A stretch of 64,000 nucleotides of DNA. Source: Aplectana chamaeleonis (taxonomy: Eukaryota > Nematoda > Chromadorea > Rhabditida > Cosmocercidae). The stretch is from assembly GCA_029168955.1 (NCBI GenBank), contig JAPDOI010000040.1, positions 496,001 to 560,000 on the forward strand, read 5' to 3'. Both the position numbers and the translations under genes were made by a program. The notes beneath the pieces were generated by a model. It saw only the letters and a list, made by a program, of their open reading frames with translations, had not been told where the DNA came from and made no database searches. This document shows positions 21,332 through 32,810 of this stretch, piece by piece. Within the stretch, counting starts at the first letter, position 1; every line of letters begins with the position of its first letter.

Positions 21332-21803
21332 CAATACCGCCGCTATCCAAGGGAAAACATGGGCAAAGTGGGCAACTAAAGCGTCTTTCGTCCACAACTC
21401 TCCTCAAAGTGCTCCGTTTTCAAATTCAAAAACGCCGAAATGTACAGCATGTCGTGGCCTAGTCGATCGTGTGAAAATATTTTGCGAAATTTGAGAGCAA
21501 CTTCATTTTTCAAGGCGGAATACATTTCCATTATGACCATGATAGAGATCGCGTACGGTTGTCTTTGCCTGAATGCGCTCGTTATCTTGTGATAACAATA
21601 TCAAATCCATAACTAACTCCATCTTAAAAAAAGCGTTTTCATTAGTGAATTCCAATTGTCTCACATAGTTAGATAGATTGTGGCACGGTGAACATTTTGG
21701 TCCTTTCGAAATTAAAACCGGAGCACTTTGAGGCGTGTTGTGGTCGAAAGACGCTTTAGTTGCCCACTTTGCCCATTTTTTCCCTTGTATAGCGGCGGTA
21801 TTG
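21332..21803. mobile_element. 472-bp TA-flanked MITE nested in the larger element
   Basis: TA at 21,330-21,331 and 21,804-21,805. Ends are CAATACCGCCGCTAT and its inverted copy, with about 90 bp of inverted homology (GGGCAAAGTGGGCAACTAAA in both arms). It shares the terminal CAATACCGC with the element that contains it, so both were probably moved by the same transposase. Confidence 0.75.
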
Positions 21804-22005
21804 TAGTTTATATGGGTTTATAACAATTCGATGTCGCTTAGGCATTTTTCCTTCTACTGCTTTATAATGCAGAAAAAAGATGAATACAGCAAGTAAAACA
21901 ACTGCAGTCAGCTGCTTTTCGCGTTGTGAGAATGTTTAAACTGAAGAGCGCATTCATGGTCTCATAGAGGACCAGTTCGAGAGAATGAATCCGAAGAAAA
22001 TTTGA

Positions 22006-22489
22006 AGGCAGTGTTCACGATGATCTTTAATTTTGAGATTATTCGTTATATTGATTAGGTGGCCCCCGGGAAGAACTAAAATGCCGTAGAAATTGAGAAA
22101 AACGCACAAGAAGTACATGAAATCCTTTACTCTCACCCCGCCTCTCTACTCTCACAGGAAGTGTTTGTTGTGACAATGAAATCGTTTGTGGACACGTCCT
22201 TTGCAATTCCATACTCTCTATCGTTCCGTTCTTTCCTTATGGCCCTAACTAAACCTGCTTTGCATAAAATAATCTTCTATTTTCGATTGACCCGATTTTT
22301 CACTGGTGACAGCCACCATGAACATGTTCATCCAACCGGACAACTGGTCCATGTCATGGAATAATGTCACTGAAATGCGACGTTTTAATGCTTTTCTCGC
22401 CGTCTCTTCGTAATTTTGGTAACACATGGAGGCCAAGGCACCGTTTGAAGTGAAAAACACGGGGACGAAAATCGTCGTGAACACTGCCT
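22006..22489. mobile_element. TTAA MITE, family 2 (termini AGGCAGTGTTCACGAT)
   Basis: Ends AGGCAGTGTTCACGATGATC and the complement of AGGCAGTGTTCACGACGAT. TTAA is intact on the right (22,490-22,493) and mutated to TTGA on the left. Relatives lie at 23,490, 40,777, 49,589 and 57,670. Confidence 0.75.
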
Positions 22490-23489
22490 TTAAATGAGGT
22501 TTTCCTCAATAAAAATCTATAATTGAGCACAGAATCTCTAAATAAAAGCAAAAATGCTCGAGCGACATAAAACTGTTATAAACTTACGAGAAATATTTCT
22601 AATTATCGAAGCTCAAATAGATGGAACATCAGATGATTAAACAGTCAAAATATAACATCAGTTTCAATAGAAAACGAGTCTTCTCCTCACATTTTTCGAG
22701 AATAAGGGTGGGTGAAGCTGAAGGATTTGCGAGGGAACTTGACCAATACGGCACAATGCTATGTATCATATTGTTATCACAATCACAGCTGATAATTTTG
22801 TGAGGGGAGAACGTCGAACTGTTCCTTCGCCGCGCGCGGCACCATCCCTGCCGCTTACCCTCGAGATTTCCCAACGGTTCACACCAAATGGAATGATGGT
22901 GGGGGAACCGCCGAAAATCTCGACGCGAAGAGGCAGCACGCGAGTCGGCGAGGCCACAGACGGCCAGCGCGTTGCAGACGGTGTGGTGGGAGCCACGAGA
23001 ACCCAGACACAGGACGCCGAGCCCCTCTTCCATCAAATGGTAATATACAGTATACCCTGCCTGTCAAACTTCGTTAGTTCAAAACGAAACCCCAACAAGG
23101 GCTATACCATTTGGTAGCCCTTGACACCAGGATCACGAATATCACCATAGTTTTGCTCAGAGTTGATTTTGAAGTGAGTTATAAGAAAAAGACGAAAAAG
23201 ACGCTAAAACCCGACCTCGCGCGCCTTCTGACCAAATCCTACGAGCGGTATTGTAGTTCGATTCTTTCTTCGCGGAGGAGGTTGCGTTTGGAAAAATGAG
23301 AGTGCCGCAGAATTGCACTCCTAGTAGATAAAAACCGGTCCCCCAAACTAAGGCCAGAATAAGACGAATCAATTGGTTATTCAACGGTGATCATCAAATA
23401 ATGCTTGGAAAAGCTGCATTACGGTGATATTGAAATTTTCATTGAGTATAGCATGAACCTGATGGTGGCCCCAATCGCGTCAACCTTAA

Positions 23490-23968
23490 AGGCACTGTTC
23501 GCGATAAAAATCGCTTTTCTGCTTTTTTGCCTATCTTGAAACCGGTCCCATTCTGATTCCAATGATGCTTCTGGTATCGTACAAGACCTTCTGGGAATGG
23601 GGTTATGGTCCCTCGAAAATAAGGAAGTATGGTAGACGAGTTGTCCGAGGCTTGTAACTTCCGTCTTTTGCAGCCAATGTATGCGAGCTGACCTGAGTAA
23701 AGAGAGAAGTTGAGAATGAAGGGAAGAACGGGACTTTTGATCGGAATCCATCGCTCAACCCACGATTTCGAGTGTTCCTTTGTTCACGTCGAGGGGCGGG
23801 AAGAGGGGGGACTTGCCCACAGTGGCGGGGTTTGCCCACTTTTCTAAGCCGTTTTGCGGCTCCTGGGTAGCCTTTCGTCCCATTTTTCGACGCTGTTCTG
23901 CTTCTGAGAGCCACGAGAAGCGTTTGTCATGGAAAATTCAAGGATGAAGTTTATCGCGAACAGTGCCT
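23490..23968. mobile_element. TTAA MITE, family 2 variant
   Basis: 479 bp between TTAA at 23,486-23,489 and TTAA at 23,969-23,972. Ends are AGGCACTGTTCGCGATAAA and the complement of the same word. It abuts another TTAA-flanked element that begins directly after the shared TTAA. Confidence 0.78.
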
Positions 23969-23972
23969 TTAA

Positions 23973-24242
23973 GGGGTCTGCAGAGTTGCACCGACCGGCG
24001 ACTGGTCGCCGAGCGTCAGCCTTGATGCGGCGACAAAAATGTTTACGAACATTATCGTCGCGGCGTCGGTTGCTGCCCGCTGGCAGTGACGCAGGACCGT
24101 CGCGGCATCGAAACACTGCGCAACCTCCTCGTCGCCATTCACGCTGCGTCGGTCGCCCTCTTCGGTGAATGTAATCAATACTGCATCATCCATCGTTATT
24201 CGTCGCTGCGAGCAACGCCGCAACTTGAACTCTGCAGACCCC
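23973..24242. mobile_element. TTAA-flanked foldback MITE (termini GGGGTCTGCAGAG)
   Basis: Ends GGGGTCTGCAGAGTT and the inverted copy AACTCTGCAGACCCC, flanked by TTTAA on both sides; the left TTAA is shared with the preceding MITE. GC-rich interior, no coding. Confidence 0.65.
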
Positions 24243-24287
24243 TTTAATGGAGATTCAGTTAATGGAGACTCAGCGTAACCTTTTTAG

Positions 24288-24413
24288 GTACAGCCTGTTG
24301 AATGTATTTTGAATGCGAAGTTTCACTGCATCCAGGAAGGTCGAACAAGTGAGCTGTATAAGTTGGTGGCTAGACGGAAGAAGGCGTCCAATTACGAAGT
24401 TTTGAAATACATG
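24288..24413 (+). CDS. Exon 6 of the unrecognised plus-strand host gene
   Basis: 126 nt, 42 codons in phase 0, between a CTTTTTAG acceptor and a GTAGGT donor. Includes CILNAKFHCIQEGRTSELYK and a basic RRKKASNYEVLKYM. It lies 40 bp past a MITE. The regular charge pattern and leucines fit a helical region. Phase matches the exons on each side. Confidence 0.62.
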
Positions 24414-24530
24414 GTAGGTTTTGCTAAGCGTGTGGTGTAACCGAGGTGACTATGTCCCCTATATTGAAAAAATTCTTCAATTTATGATTTTATTCTCTAT
24501 TTTGAATTTGAAGCTTCGTGTCCTTCTCAT

Positions 24531-24978
24531 AGGCAGTGTTCACGATGAAACAGTCTTTGTGTTCTACAAAAAATCGAAAGTTCCGATGCGCATTGCTACA
24601 AAAATGTCGAAAACGGCTAAAAAGCTGCGGCAATCAGACCTATGTGGCCTCATACTTGAAGGTAGCATGCCCGCCAATTTGCTATATGGCTCTTAATCTT
24701 CTCCATTTTCAAAGTAACTTTATTCGTTGGCAAGAGCGTGCGCTGGAGAAGAAATCGACTATGATTCTCTCTCCTAAGCCATAGGTCCTCAACTATACCT
24801 CCCAGAATTTCTCCAGTAGGTGGGCGGGGCGGGAATGCCACATCCAAGTTATGGGGCCGTACTGGCTATCTATTGCTCGTCTTAAGACGTTTTTTGACAT
24901 TTTTGTTGCAATGAGCCTCGAACCTTTTGAATTCCGGTAAAACACTGAGGCGGTTTCCGTCGCGAATGCTGCTTCCAA
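24531..24978. mobile_element. Degenerate TTAA MITE, family 2
   Basis: The left end AGGCAGTGTTCACGATGAAA is well kept; the right end (24,960-24,978) is a diverged inverted form. TTAA flanks are lost. It fills most of the 657-bp intron between two host exons. Confidence 0.6.
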
Positions 24979-25070
24979 TGGTCCATGATCAATCCGGTAT
25001 CCCCTCCAAAATATTGATTCATAAACTATTCCTCCGTTGAATTTTACAATATTTTGTTATCGCTCCCCAG

Positions 25071-25178
25071 CATGAAATCCTATCCGAACGAGAGCGAAGT
25101 TTACAGAAACCACATCTGAGTCCTGACCAAACCGGTATGGAGGAACTTCGTATAGCCGCGAAGAAACTTTCAACTCTG
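25071..25178 (+). CDS. Exon 7 of the unrecognised plus-strand host gene
   Basis: 108 nt, 36 codons in phase 0, after a GCTCCCCAG acceptor and before a GTGAGC donor. Includes HEILSERERSLQKPHLSP and MEELRIAAKKLSTL, probably helical. The next phase-compatible exon is 9.8 kb downstream. Confidence 0.62.
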
Positions 25179-25689
25179 GTGAGCAGCGGAAGGGAAGGCT
25201 TCGCATTGAAAAATGACGACGAGTTCTTTGTAATTACCGATATTAGGTTATGAGATACTTTTATTGACACCAGATCTCTGCGAGTTTCCATTTCTCTGGT
25301 GTTATATTGCACTTCCGCTGCAGAATAGAATTTCTTGGGAGCCTTCTTTGTAAGGGGGTTTTTTCAGTTCTTTCCTCGCGTTGATGTCACTTTTCATTAA
25401 AATTTTGTTTCTTCATTTTCTTACACTGAGAGTATTCTACTGCACCCCACTAATGTTGTTTTTCTAATCCTGAATTGTATATTTGTTTTGTACCGAATAC
25501 TTGCAGTATATAGGTATACGTTTATTTGAGATTTTGTCTTGCCATAATGTGACATTGTTCCGAGTTTCCACAGTTTTCTATCCGTAATGAAGTAGTTCGT
25601 TGCATAATATTCTTCCTTCACCAATGAGAAGAGTGGGTGGCGCCAACTGGATTTGCAATCAAGGCAGAGGTTCGAGGAAGTATCAGCTG
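25179..25689 (+). other. Intron sequence, no feature seen
   Basis: AT-rich unique-looking sequence without clean inverted ends or exon-like stretches. Confidence 0.3.
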
Positions 25690-26152
25690 GCACAGAACAC
25701 CCAGAGAATTATTTTTCAGTTTCCATGCTGATCTTGGAGAGATTCACATGCTGTCACAGTGGTATCACAGAAATCGCCCAAGACCCCCTATGAACGGAGT
25801 TATGACTCCTGAAGTAAGCATATATTTTGAGAGCGAAAATTTGGTGGACGAGTTGTCTCTGGCCTGTATTTCTCTTAATTCGCAATCGCTACACGGGAGC
25901 GAGCCGCTATAAGGAGACAGTCCGATAATGGACTGAAGAACGAGGACTCGTTGAGAATTCTTCCATCCATCGAGAGTTCGGAAATCTAGTAGGATGTGTG
26001 GCCCGTGGTGGTGAGCGAAGGAGGTCGGGCCTGTGGTGGTCGCCTATATCTCGCTCATTTTGAGGAATTGAGATCTCGCACTTGGCACATATTATATAGG
26101 AGGGGTCCGCTACACAATCATGTCAAAAATACAAATTTCATGTCTGAGGGTG
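25690..26152. mobile_element. TTAA MITE, family 1, end-truncated
   Basis: Matches the interior of 735-1218 and 41,234-41,718 (shared GGTCGGGCCTGTGGTGGTCG and GTGGACGAGTTGTCTC), ending in a degraded GAGGGTGTACTATACTT. It runs straight into a TTCGAA-rich block. Confidence 0.7.
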
Positions 26153-26159
26153 TACTATA

Positions 26160-26420
26160 CTTCGACCGAATCGAGTGATTCGGAAAATCATTCGACTGAA
26201 AAAGTCGACTTCGAAATATTCGAAAAGTCGAATATTCGAAAAACGCTGATTCCCGAATTATTCTGAAAGTCGAATAATCGAAAACTTCAAAATTCCGAAT
26301 TATTCGAGGAGTCGAATATTCGAAAAGTTCAGAATCCCGAATCAATCGAATATTCGAAAATCTACGGAAACATTCGAATGAATTCGATAGTCGACTTTTT
26401 CGAATAAGTTGTTTTTCTAG
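26160..26420. repeat. TTCGAA-rich AT repeat block
   Basis: Degenerate direct and inverted units such as GTCGAATATTCGAAAAG; same family as the block at 47,860-48,085. Confidence 0.7.
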
Positions 26421-26615
26421 AACAATCCATTGACCCACGAGCAGGATGTGAGCCAAAGATGCACACTGACGCAAATCGCAGATGTGTTTCGAAATCAAGG
26501 TAGAGCGAAACTATGTATAAATGATGACTCATGTGGAACGCGACTCGTAAGGAATCTTTCATAGTCCTCACCGTAAGGCCTAGTTCATGTTTCCGTCGCG
26601 GTATAGGAACTGGTA

Positions 26616-26894
26616 CTGTGCTTATCTGAGCCAAATTCCGGTCCGCAATTGCGTCTCGACACGCTTTGCAGCCGCACGCGCTCGAGTCAGGCGGGTTTCC
26701 AGCGCCAAAGCCGACTCGATATGGCTTTTTTATGCAGTTTTCTCCAATTTTGTTTAGTTTCCAGTTTCCGAAACCCACCTAGAGTCAGCAGATCGGCGGC
26801 CGCGGCGCTGGAAGCTCTTCTAACTTGGGAGCGTGCGGCCGCAAAGCGTGTCGAGACGCAATTGCGGACCGGAATTTGGCCCAGATAAGCACAA
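26616..26894. mobile_element. TA-flanked MITE, family 3, second copy
   Basis: 279 bp, ends CTGTGCTTATCTGAGCC and the complement of TTGTGCTTATCTGGGCC, flanked by TA. Interior is the same as in the copy at 3674-3951 but in the opposite orientation. Confidence 0.75.
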
Positions 26895-26926
26895 TACTAT
26901 CGTTCTCCCAGCTGAATTACGGTGCG

Positions 26927-27062
26927 CAATTGCGGACTACGGCTGTTGCATCATGCGACACGTGATTATCGTGCTGGGAGAAAGGTGAATCATGCCGGGA
27001 CCAAATGGTCGCAGCACGAGTAACAGGTGTCGCATGATGCAATAGCCGTAGTCCGCAAATGT
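26927..27062. repeat. Foldback repeat inside a MITE end
   Basis: TGCGGACTACGGCTGTTGCA at about 26,930 is repeated inverted near 27,040-27,059, with arms of about 50 bp around a 30-bp loop. It splits a sequence ending in GGACCGGAATTTGGCCCAGA, a family 3 MITE end, so it is a nested insertion. Confidence 0.65.
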
Positions 27063-27189
27063 GGACCGGAATTTGGCCCAGAGAACATCAGTACATTCCG
27101 CCGCGCTCAGCGGACCACTTAGGCCCTAGTTGTACACCAGCGGAATGAAAACGTCCCGCAATGACATTGCCACCGCTTGCTGCGTGGAT

Positions 27190-27250
27190 CAGGGACTCGT
27201 CTGCAATATTGCGTCTCTTACGTCTTTGACGCAATATTGCAGACTAAAAA
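27190..27250. repeat. Hairpin with 17-bp perfect stem
   Basis: GTCTGCAATATTGCGTC and its exact complement are separated by about 12 bases. The GCAATATTGC core recurs in other foldback elements of this window. Confidence 0.7.
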
Positions 27251-27539
27251 TTTCCGTGCGTTTCAATGGTATATTATCAATATTTCACGCCCCTATCACT
27301 TGTTTATTGCAGAAAGCCATTAGAAATGCATTGCTTTTGTCATAGAAATGCTCATTATGTGGTTTGGTGATAATTTAACAAATTTAGATCTGAAAAATAA
27401 TCAGCTGATGGAAATTGGCAAATGTCCAACAGGGTACAGTGTTCACCGCCGCGGCGTGTATAACTGCTCGGTGCGGTTTTCCGGCGCGTTTTTCTGGGAC
27501 AACTGTTTCTTTTGGCATGCCTCAGTACAGTCGGGACGC

Positions 27540-28240
27540 ACATAAGTGGCAGTTGTCTTGATATTTACGGCGTCGTCCGGCAGACTGTGAAAGACGCATT
27601 ATGCGCGACAGTGTCGTGCCTGTGTCGCGGTCAATCTACACTTTTCCACAATGTGCGCACTGCTTGGCGCCAGCTGGACGTCGTGCACTGCACCGCGACA
27701 CTGCGACACAGTCGACAGACGTCCATCCTGAGAGGCAACAATTTGTTTGTATCAAGATTTTTTGAAAGATCGATGGCTTCGAATCGCTCTGTCATGAGTT
27801 CTTATCGATGACATGCGTGTATTAGTGCCCATAAATATTTTCGAAATTCATTTTTTCTCTGACTTTCGCCATAGTTTTTTCATGATGTGTTTCGTTTCAT
27901 AATTTCTCTCTGAACGATTTTTTCAATGCAATGCATTGTTTTTGCCCCATTGATGTTTCTTTGACTGTCACGGGAGACGTTTGGCTTGAAAAGAATATTC
28001 ACGAAAGTGTAGAAATGATTCTAAAAATTTCGAAAACGCGCTTTTCCACTTTTTGGATTCCACTGGCAAAGAATTCAGTTCATGGCTACCATAAGAAATG
28101 ATTTGGGTTCTGAACGCGAGTCTGAGGTTTGTTAATCGATTATCGAAATATTGCGGTAGCTCACGACGATGCGTATGAATATCTGAAAGGTTTTCCAGAT
28201 TCAGCTGCAACTTTACATCGAATAATTCCTTTTGGGTTTT
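27540..28240 (+). repeat. Dispersed repeat, copy 1 (about 700 bp)
   Basis: Shares, in order and the same orientation, many words with 33,650-34,250: AATCTACACTTTTCCACAAT, GCGCCAGCTGGA, AATGCAATGCA, CCACTTTTTG. Unknown element type; no coding seen. Confidence 0.6.
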
Positions 28241-28242
28241 AA

Positions 28243-30288
28243 CCCATTCACGACCACGCCTAATTTTGGGTGGCTGCACGTTCGGACCGCGTGCAATATT
28301 GCGTCACCGTATACAGTGTCCCACCGGTGGGCCACTTTTGCTCCAATGGCACGCCACCAAAAAATCGATTTTTGTTTTTTTGTTCAATGTACGACTGTTG
28401 AAGTCAAAATCATGATGCCAAAGTTTGAGCTTCCATAACTCTTTCCTTTCAGAAGGATGGCCTCCTAAAAGTTTGACTGTGTAGATAAGACCATCCACAA
28501 AATCACGGGAGTTCGTTGAATTACAGCGCTTTCAAACATTAATTATCGTAGATTACCCTGATAGACATTCTTCTGTTCTTCAATTGACAGCGAATGCTTT
28601 CAGAATTTCACTAATTTTTGCGTTAGCTACCCCCTCGCTCTTGCGGTCTATCGCATTCCGATAGAAGTTGTTTTTGTAGTAAAAATTTTTAGCATTCTTT
28701 TTGGCATTTAGATGCAGAAAATGCTCCTCAATTGTAGTGCGCGCGAGGCGCGCACCAGATTTGGTTTTGAATTGGCCACGCGCGAAACCCGTTTTTCGAA
28801 ATCTCAATTCAAAGTGAACGGAGAAATTAGCTCTAAATTGCATTAAAAAGAGCGCAAAAAGTTGGTATAGCAGCCCAAAAATGGTTTAGAACGGTTCACT
28901 GGTTTTCGAGTAAAAATTGAAAGAGCGCGCGTTTTTGTTGTTAACCCATTCACGACCGCGTGTCCCACCGGTGGGACACGCGTTGACTACCACTTCAGAC
29001 CGCGTGTCCCACCGGTGGAGCACCCTTTTCGAAAATCAATTTCTCCACCGCATGAAGGAATTTCTAAACCTACTTATGGTCAATGTATTTACCTATCCTA
29101 GAGCCGACTACAAACTTCGTGGTCCGCTGGCAGCTTCACCGCTACAATATATCTAACCCATCGAATGCAGCGAGGTCGAAAACCGCAAACTTGAGTACAG
29201 ATTGCATTTTTGCAAGCAATTAATGGCGGATTTTTTTCTTTTTTCCATTACTCGATAAACAAACCTTACTTCTGAGAGTGGTTAGATCGTATAGCACTAT
29301 TCAATATATTACAGAAATATGATTACTGATACTGCGCACCATTTGCGAGTAGAGAATCGGCTTTTCTTTCGCCCGTATTTTGTTAACAGAAATAATTTCA
29401 TGCAAAGATCACCAATGTAGAGACAATTAGGGCCTTCCCTCCTAAGTCCTGTTTGGTTACGGTTGGTATCCTAGGCCGGGGCTCTACTTCGGTGAAAACT
29501 ACCTTAGAGAGGAGCGGACGAGAAAAATGGGGACGCGCAAGAGCAGAAAACGAGTGAAAACATATAAAACGGTTATTACACTAATAATTCCTAGTCAATA
29601 TGTAATAATAGAACTATTTTCTACGTCTAAATGTTAAAAAAAAACGCTTTTTACAAAAATCTCTTCCTAGAAGGCGCCGAACTGGAGAGGTGAGGGGGTG
29701 TCCGAGAAAAAATGGCTCTGAGGATCTGAAAAAGTCATTTAATCAGCATTTTCAGTCAATATAAAAATTTAGGAAAATTTTCTACGTCTCAATGTCAAAA
29801 AGAATGCTAACAATGTTAACTACAAAAAAAAAAACTGGCGTCGCAATGCGATAGACCGCAAGAGAGTGGGAGTATGTAAGCTAATAGCTAATGCAAAAAT
29901 TAGTGTAAATCGGGCAAAATATCATTTCACTAAGCATTTGCTGGCGATTGAAGAACAGAAGAATGCCTTTCATGGTAATCTACGATAATTAATGTTTCAA
30001 ACCGCTAGAATTCAACGAATCACATGATTCTCTGGATGGTCTTATCCACACACTTGAAACTTTAGTTGGCCATTTCTCTGTAAGGAAAGAGTTATGGAAG
30101 CTGAAACTTTGGAATAATGATTTTGACGTCAACAGTCGTTGAATAAACAAAAAAAACGAAAATCGATTTTTTGGTGGCGTGCCATTTGAGCAAAAGTGGC
30201 CCACCGGTGGGACACCGTATACGGTGACGCAATATTGCACGCGGTCCGAACGTGCAGCCACCCAAAATTAGGCGTGGTCGTGAATGGG
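28243..30288. mobile_element. TTAA-flanked inverted-repeat element A
   Basis: TTAA at 28,239-28,242 and 30,289-30,292. Ends are CCCATTCACGACCACGCC and its inverted copy. Arms of at least 430 bp (28,243-28,670 and 29,840-30,288) are inverted copies. No transposase is seen. The CCC...GGG ends and TTAA resemble piggyBac-type elements. Its right part lies inside element B, whose left end lies inside this one. Confidence 0.7.
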
Positions 30289-32692
30289 TTAATCTCCTTT
30301 TTTTCAGACGGCGTTCACGATCTTGCGGGTACACTTAAAATTGAGCTAGGAAGCTCATTTTTGGACAGGAGTCTGGAAATGGACGCAGGTCGCTCCTATT
30401 CCATTTTGAACTTGATACCTTAACTTTGAGGGGTACCTCAAAATCGTAGGTTTACATACTAAATTAGCCGTGGAGCACGAAAACTGTTTTTTTTCTGCTG
30501 CGGCTGTGGAGACCGGGGTGTGTGGGTGAATCTGTAGCCAATCGACACAGGTCGTTGGAGGTGAGTACTGAACTTGTCAGAATTCGAACTCATGGCACGT
30601 CATCGATCGATAATCAATATTATCGATTTTGGCGCTTTTTGCACAAAATGTGGCCAGGAGTGGTGATTGCTGGAGGGATTGATTTTCTTGGATGGGGAAT
30701 TTCGCTCATCAGTCATTATCGATAAATACCAATCAATAATATTGATTTTTTCGACGAGTTTATGATTTACCACCGGCACAGAATTCTCACGAAAGTGTTG
30801 TAGTTTTTCTTACCAGAGTTTTCCATGTTTAGAGCCCGATATCGTGATATCTTTATCACCGGTGAGGCTGCTTCCCTAATCCCTAGTCTGTTCAGCATCA
30901 GCCGCTCACTTCCGGAGTAAGACGGTGTGTGAATGAAACCATACCGCTCTCAATTTATTTTATACCCTACCCCTTATCAAATGGGTATCACCAATTTTGT
31001 TTACCGTGAGAATTTTGTGCCGGTGGCAATTTATAATCGTCTATTTTTTCGCCTGTTGCACAAAATGCCGCAATGATTTTCTATTTTTCACTTGTTTGGG
31101 AAATTTTCTCATCATGCAAGATGAAATATTAATGATCAATAATATCGAGTTCTCACATGTTGCACGAAATGCGGGAATGAGTGGTATTTTTTATGGTTTG
31201 CAGGTCATAAGTTTTAAAAATTGTACTCATACGACAATATCGTCTGTTAGATGTTTCATCATTCCAAAATGGGAATTTCTGAGCAAAATTGAAGTCAGAA
31301 AGGGAACCTTCGGGAAAAATATGTGAAATTTCTGAAAATTTAGTTTCCTGGCAAAAGTAACGATTTGGTAATGGTGAAAAAAAAAGTTTCAAAAATATCT
31401 TGAAATATCCTAAAAAATGATTTGGCGTAAAATAGCCTGGAAAAATAATAAAGCTAGGAAATGAAGTGAAATAACCAAAAATGCGATTTGGTGGTCGATC
31501 ATTTCACAAGCTTCTCCGTTAAACTTATCAAAACGAAATCAAGCGCGCAACGGAAGCATTAAGCCATTTTTGAAAGCTGTAATAATGAAATCAGCATAGG
31601 TGAAGCTAGGTGAACTCCATTCCATATCGTGCTTGATTTCATTTTGATAAGTTTAACGGAGAAGCTTGTGAAATGATCGACCACCAAATCGCATTTTTGG
31701 TTATTTCACTTCATTTCCTAGCTTTATTATTTTTCCAGGCTATTTTACGCCAAATCATTTTTTAGGATATTTCAAGATATTTTTGAAACTTTTTTTTTCA
31801 CCATTACCAAATCGTTACTTTTGCCAGGAAACTAAATTTTCAGAAATTTTCATATTGACTAGGAATGCTGATTGAAATGACTTTTTTTATTTAGATCCTC
31901 GCCCATTTTTTTTCTCGGCCACCCCCTCACCACTCCGGTTCGGCGCCTTCTAGGGTTAGATTTTTTAAAAAATCTTCTTGAGCGTTCGTTCCTTTTACAT
32001 TTAAACGTAGAAAATAGTTCTATTATCACATATTGATTAGGAATGATTAGTTTAATGACCGTTTTTCAAATTTTCGCTCGTTTTCTGCTCTGGCACGTCC
32101 CCTTTTTTTCTTGTCCGCTCCTCTCCAAGATAGTTTTCACCGAAGTTGGAGCCCCGTCCTACGATGGTACACCAACCATAACCAAGCAGGACTTCCAAAA
32201 ATAGGCCAAAGGGTCTCTACATTGCTGATCTTTGCATGAAAAAGTTTCTGTGAACAAAATACGGGAGAAAGAAAAGCCGATTACCAATGCGGGAATGGTG
32301 CGCAATATCAGTAATCATATCTCTGTGATATTTATAAATTGTGTTATACGATTTGTGCACTCTTAGAAGTAAGGATCGTTTCTCGAGTAATGGGAAAAAA
32401 GAAAAAAATCGCTATTAATTGCATGTAAAATGCGATCCATTCTCAAGTTTGCGGTTTTCGACTTCGCTGCATTCGAAGGGTCAGATATATTGTAGTGGTG
32501 AAGCTTCCAGCGGACCACGAAGTTCATAGTCGCGTCTAGAATAGGTAAATACAATGACCATAATTAGGTTTGGAAATTCCTTCATGCGGGGGAGAAATCG
32601 ATTTTCGAAGAGAGGGTCCCACCGGTGGGACACGCGGTCCGAAGTGGTAGTCAACGCGTGTCCCACCGGTGGGACATGCGGTCGTGAATGGG
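28945..32692. mobile_element. TTAA-flanked inverted-repeat element B
   Basis: TTAA at 28,941-28,944 and 32,693-32,696. Ends are CCCATTCACGACCGCGTGTC and its inverted copy; arms of about 830 bp (28,945-29,775 and 31,850-32,692). Just inside the ends CCCACCGGTGGGAC palindromes occur twice. The interior contains the right arm of element A and a further inverted repeat at 31,323-31,850. No coding was recognised. Confidence 0.7.
31323..31850. repeat. Near-perfect inverted repeat, arms about 220 bp
   Basis: 31,323-31,545 and 31,630-31,850 are almost identical on opposite strands, around an 84-bp spacer. The near-identity contrasts with the more diverged outer arms, so this pair formed or was homogenised recently. 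Confidence 0.8.
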
Positions 32693-32810
32693 TTAATCAC
32701 TAATTTTACATCCGTTCTCCCGTTTTCGAAGGGTCATCAGTACATATATCCACACTCAGTCGTCACCTTCCGCGCTTTCTCGAAAATCTAAAAAAAAATG
32801 TGCATGATCA

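Larger units (their letters stand above)
19967..23253. mobile_element. 3.3-kb TA-flanked element with about 320-bp inverted ends
   Basis: TA at 19,965-19,966 and 23,254-23,255 bound ends that begin CAATACCGCTCGTAGGATTT. The arms 19,967-20,287 and 22,933-23,253 are inverted copies with few differences (one arm has AAACTATGGTGG where the other has AAACTATGGTGA). The interior holds a related smaller element (21,332-21,803) and a TTAA MITE (22,006-22,489), and no recognisable transposase. Confidence 0.78.

Noticed and set aside
30300..30422. Exon after a TTTTTTTTCAG acceptor at 30,297-30,307
   Set aside because: One frame is open for about 37 codons but lies just outside a TTAA element with no phase-compatible partner.
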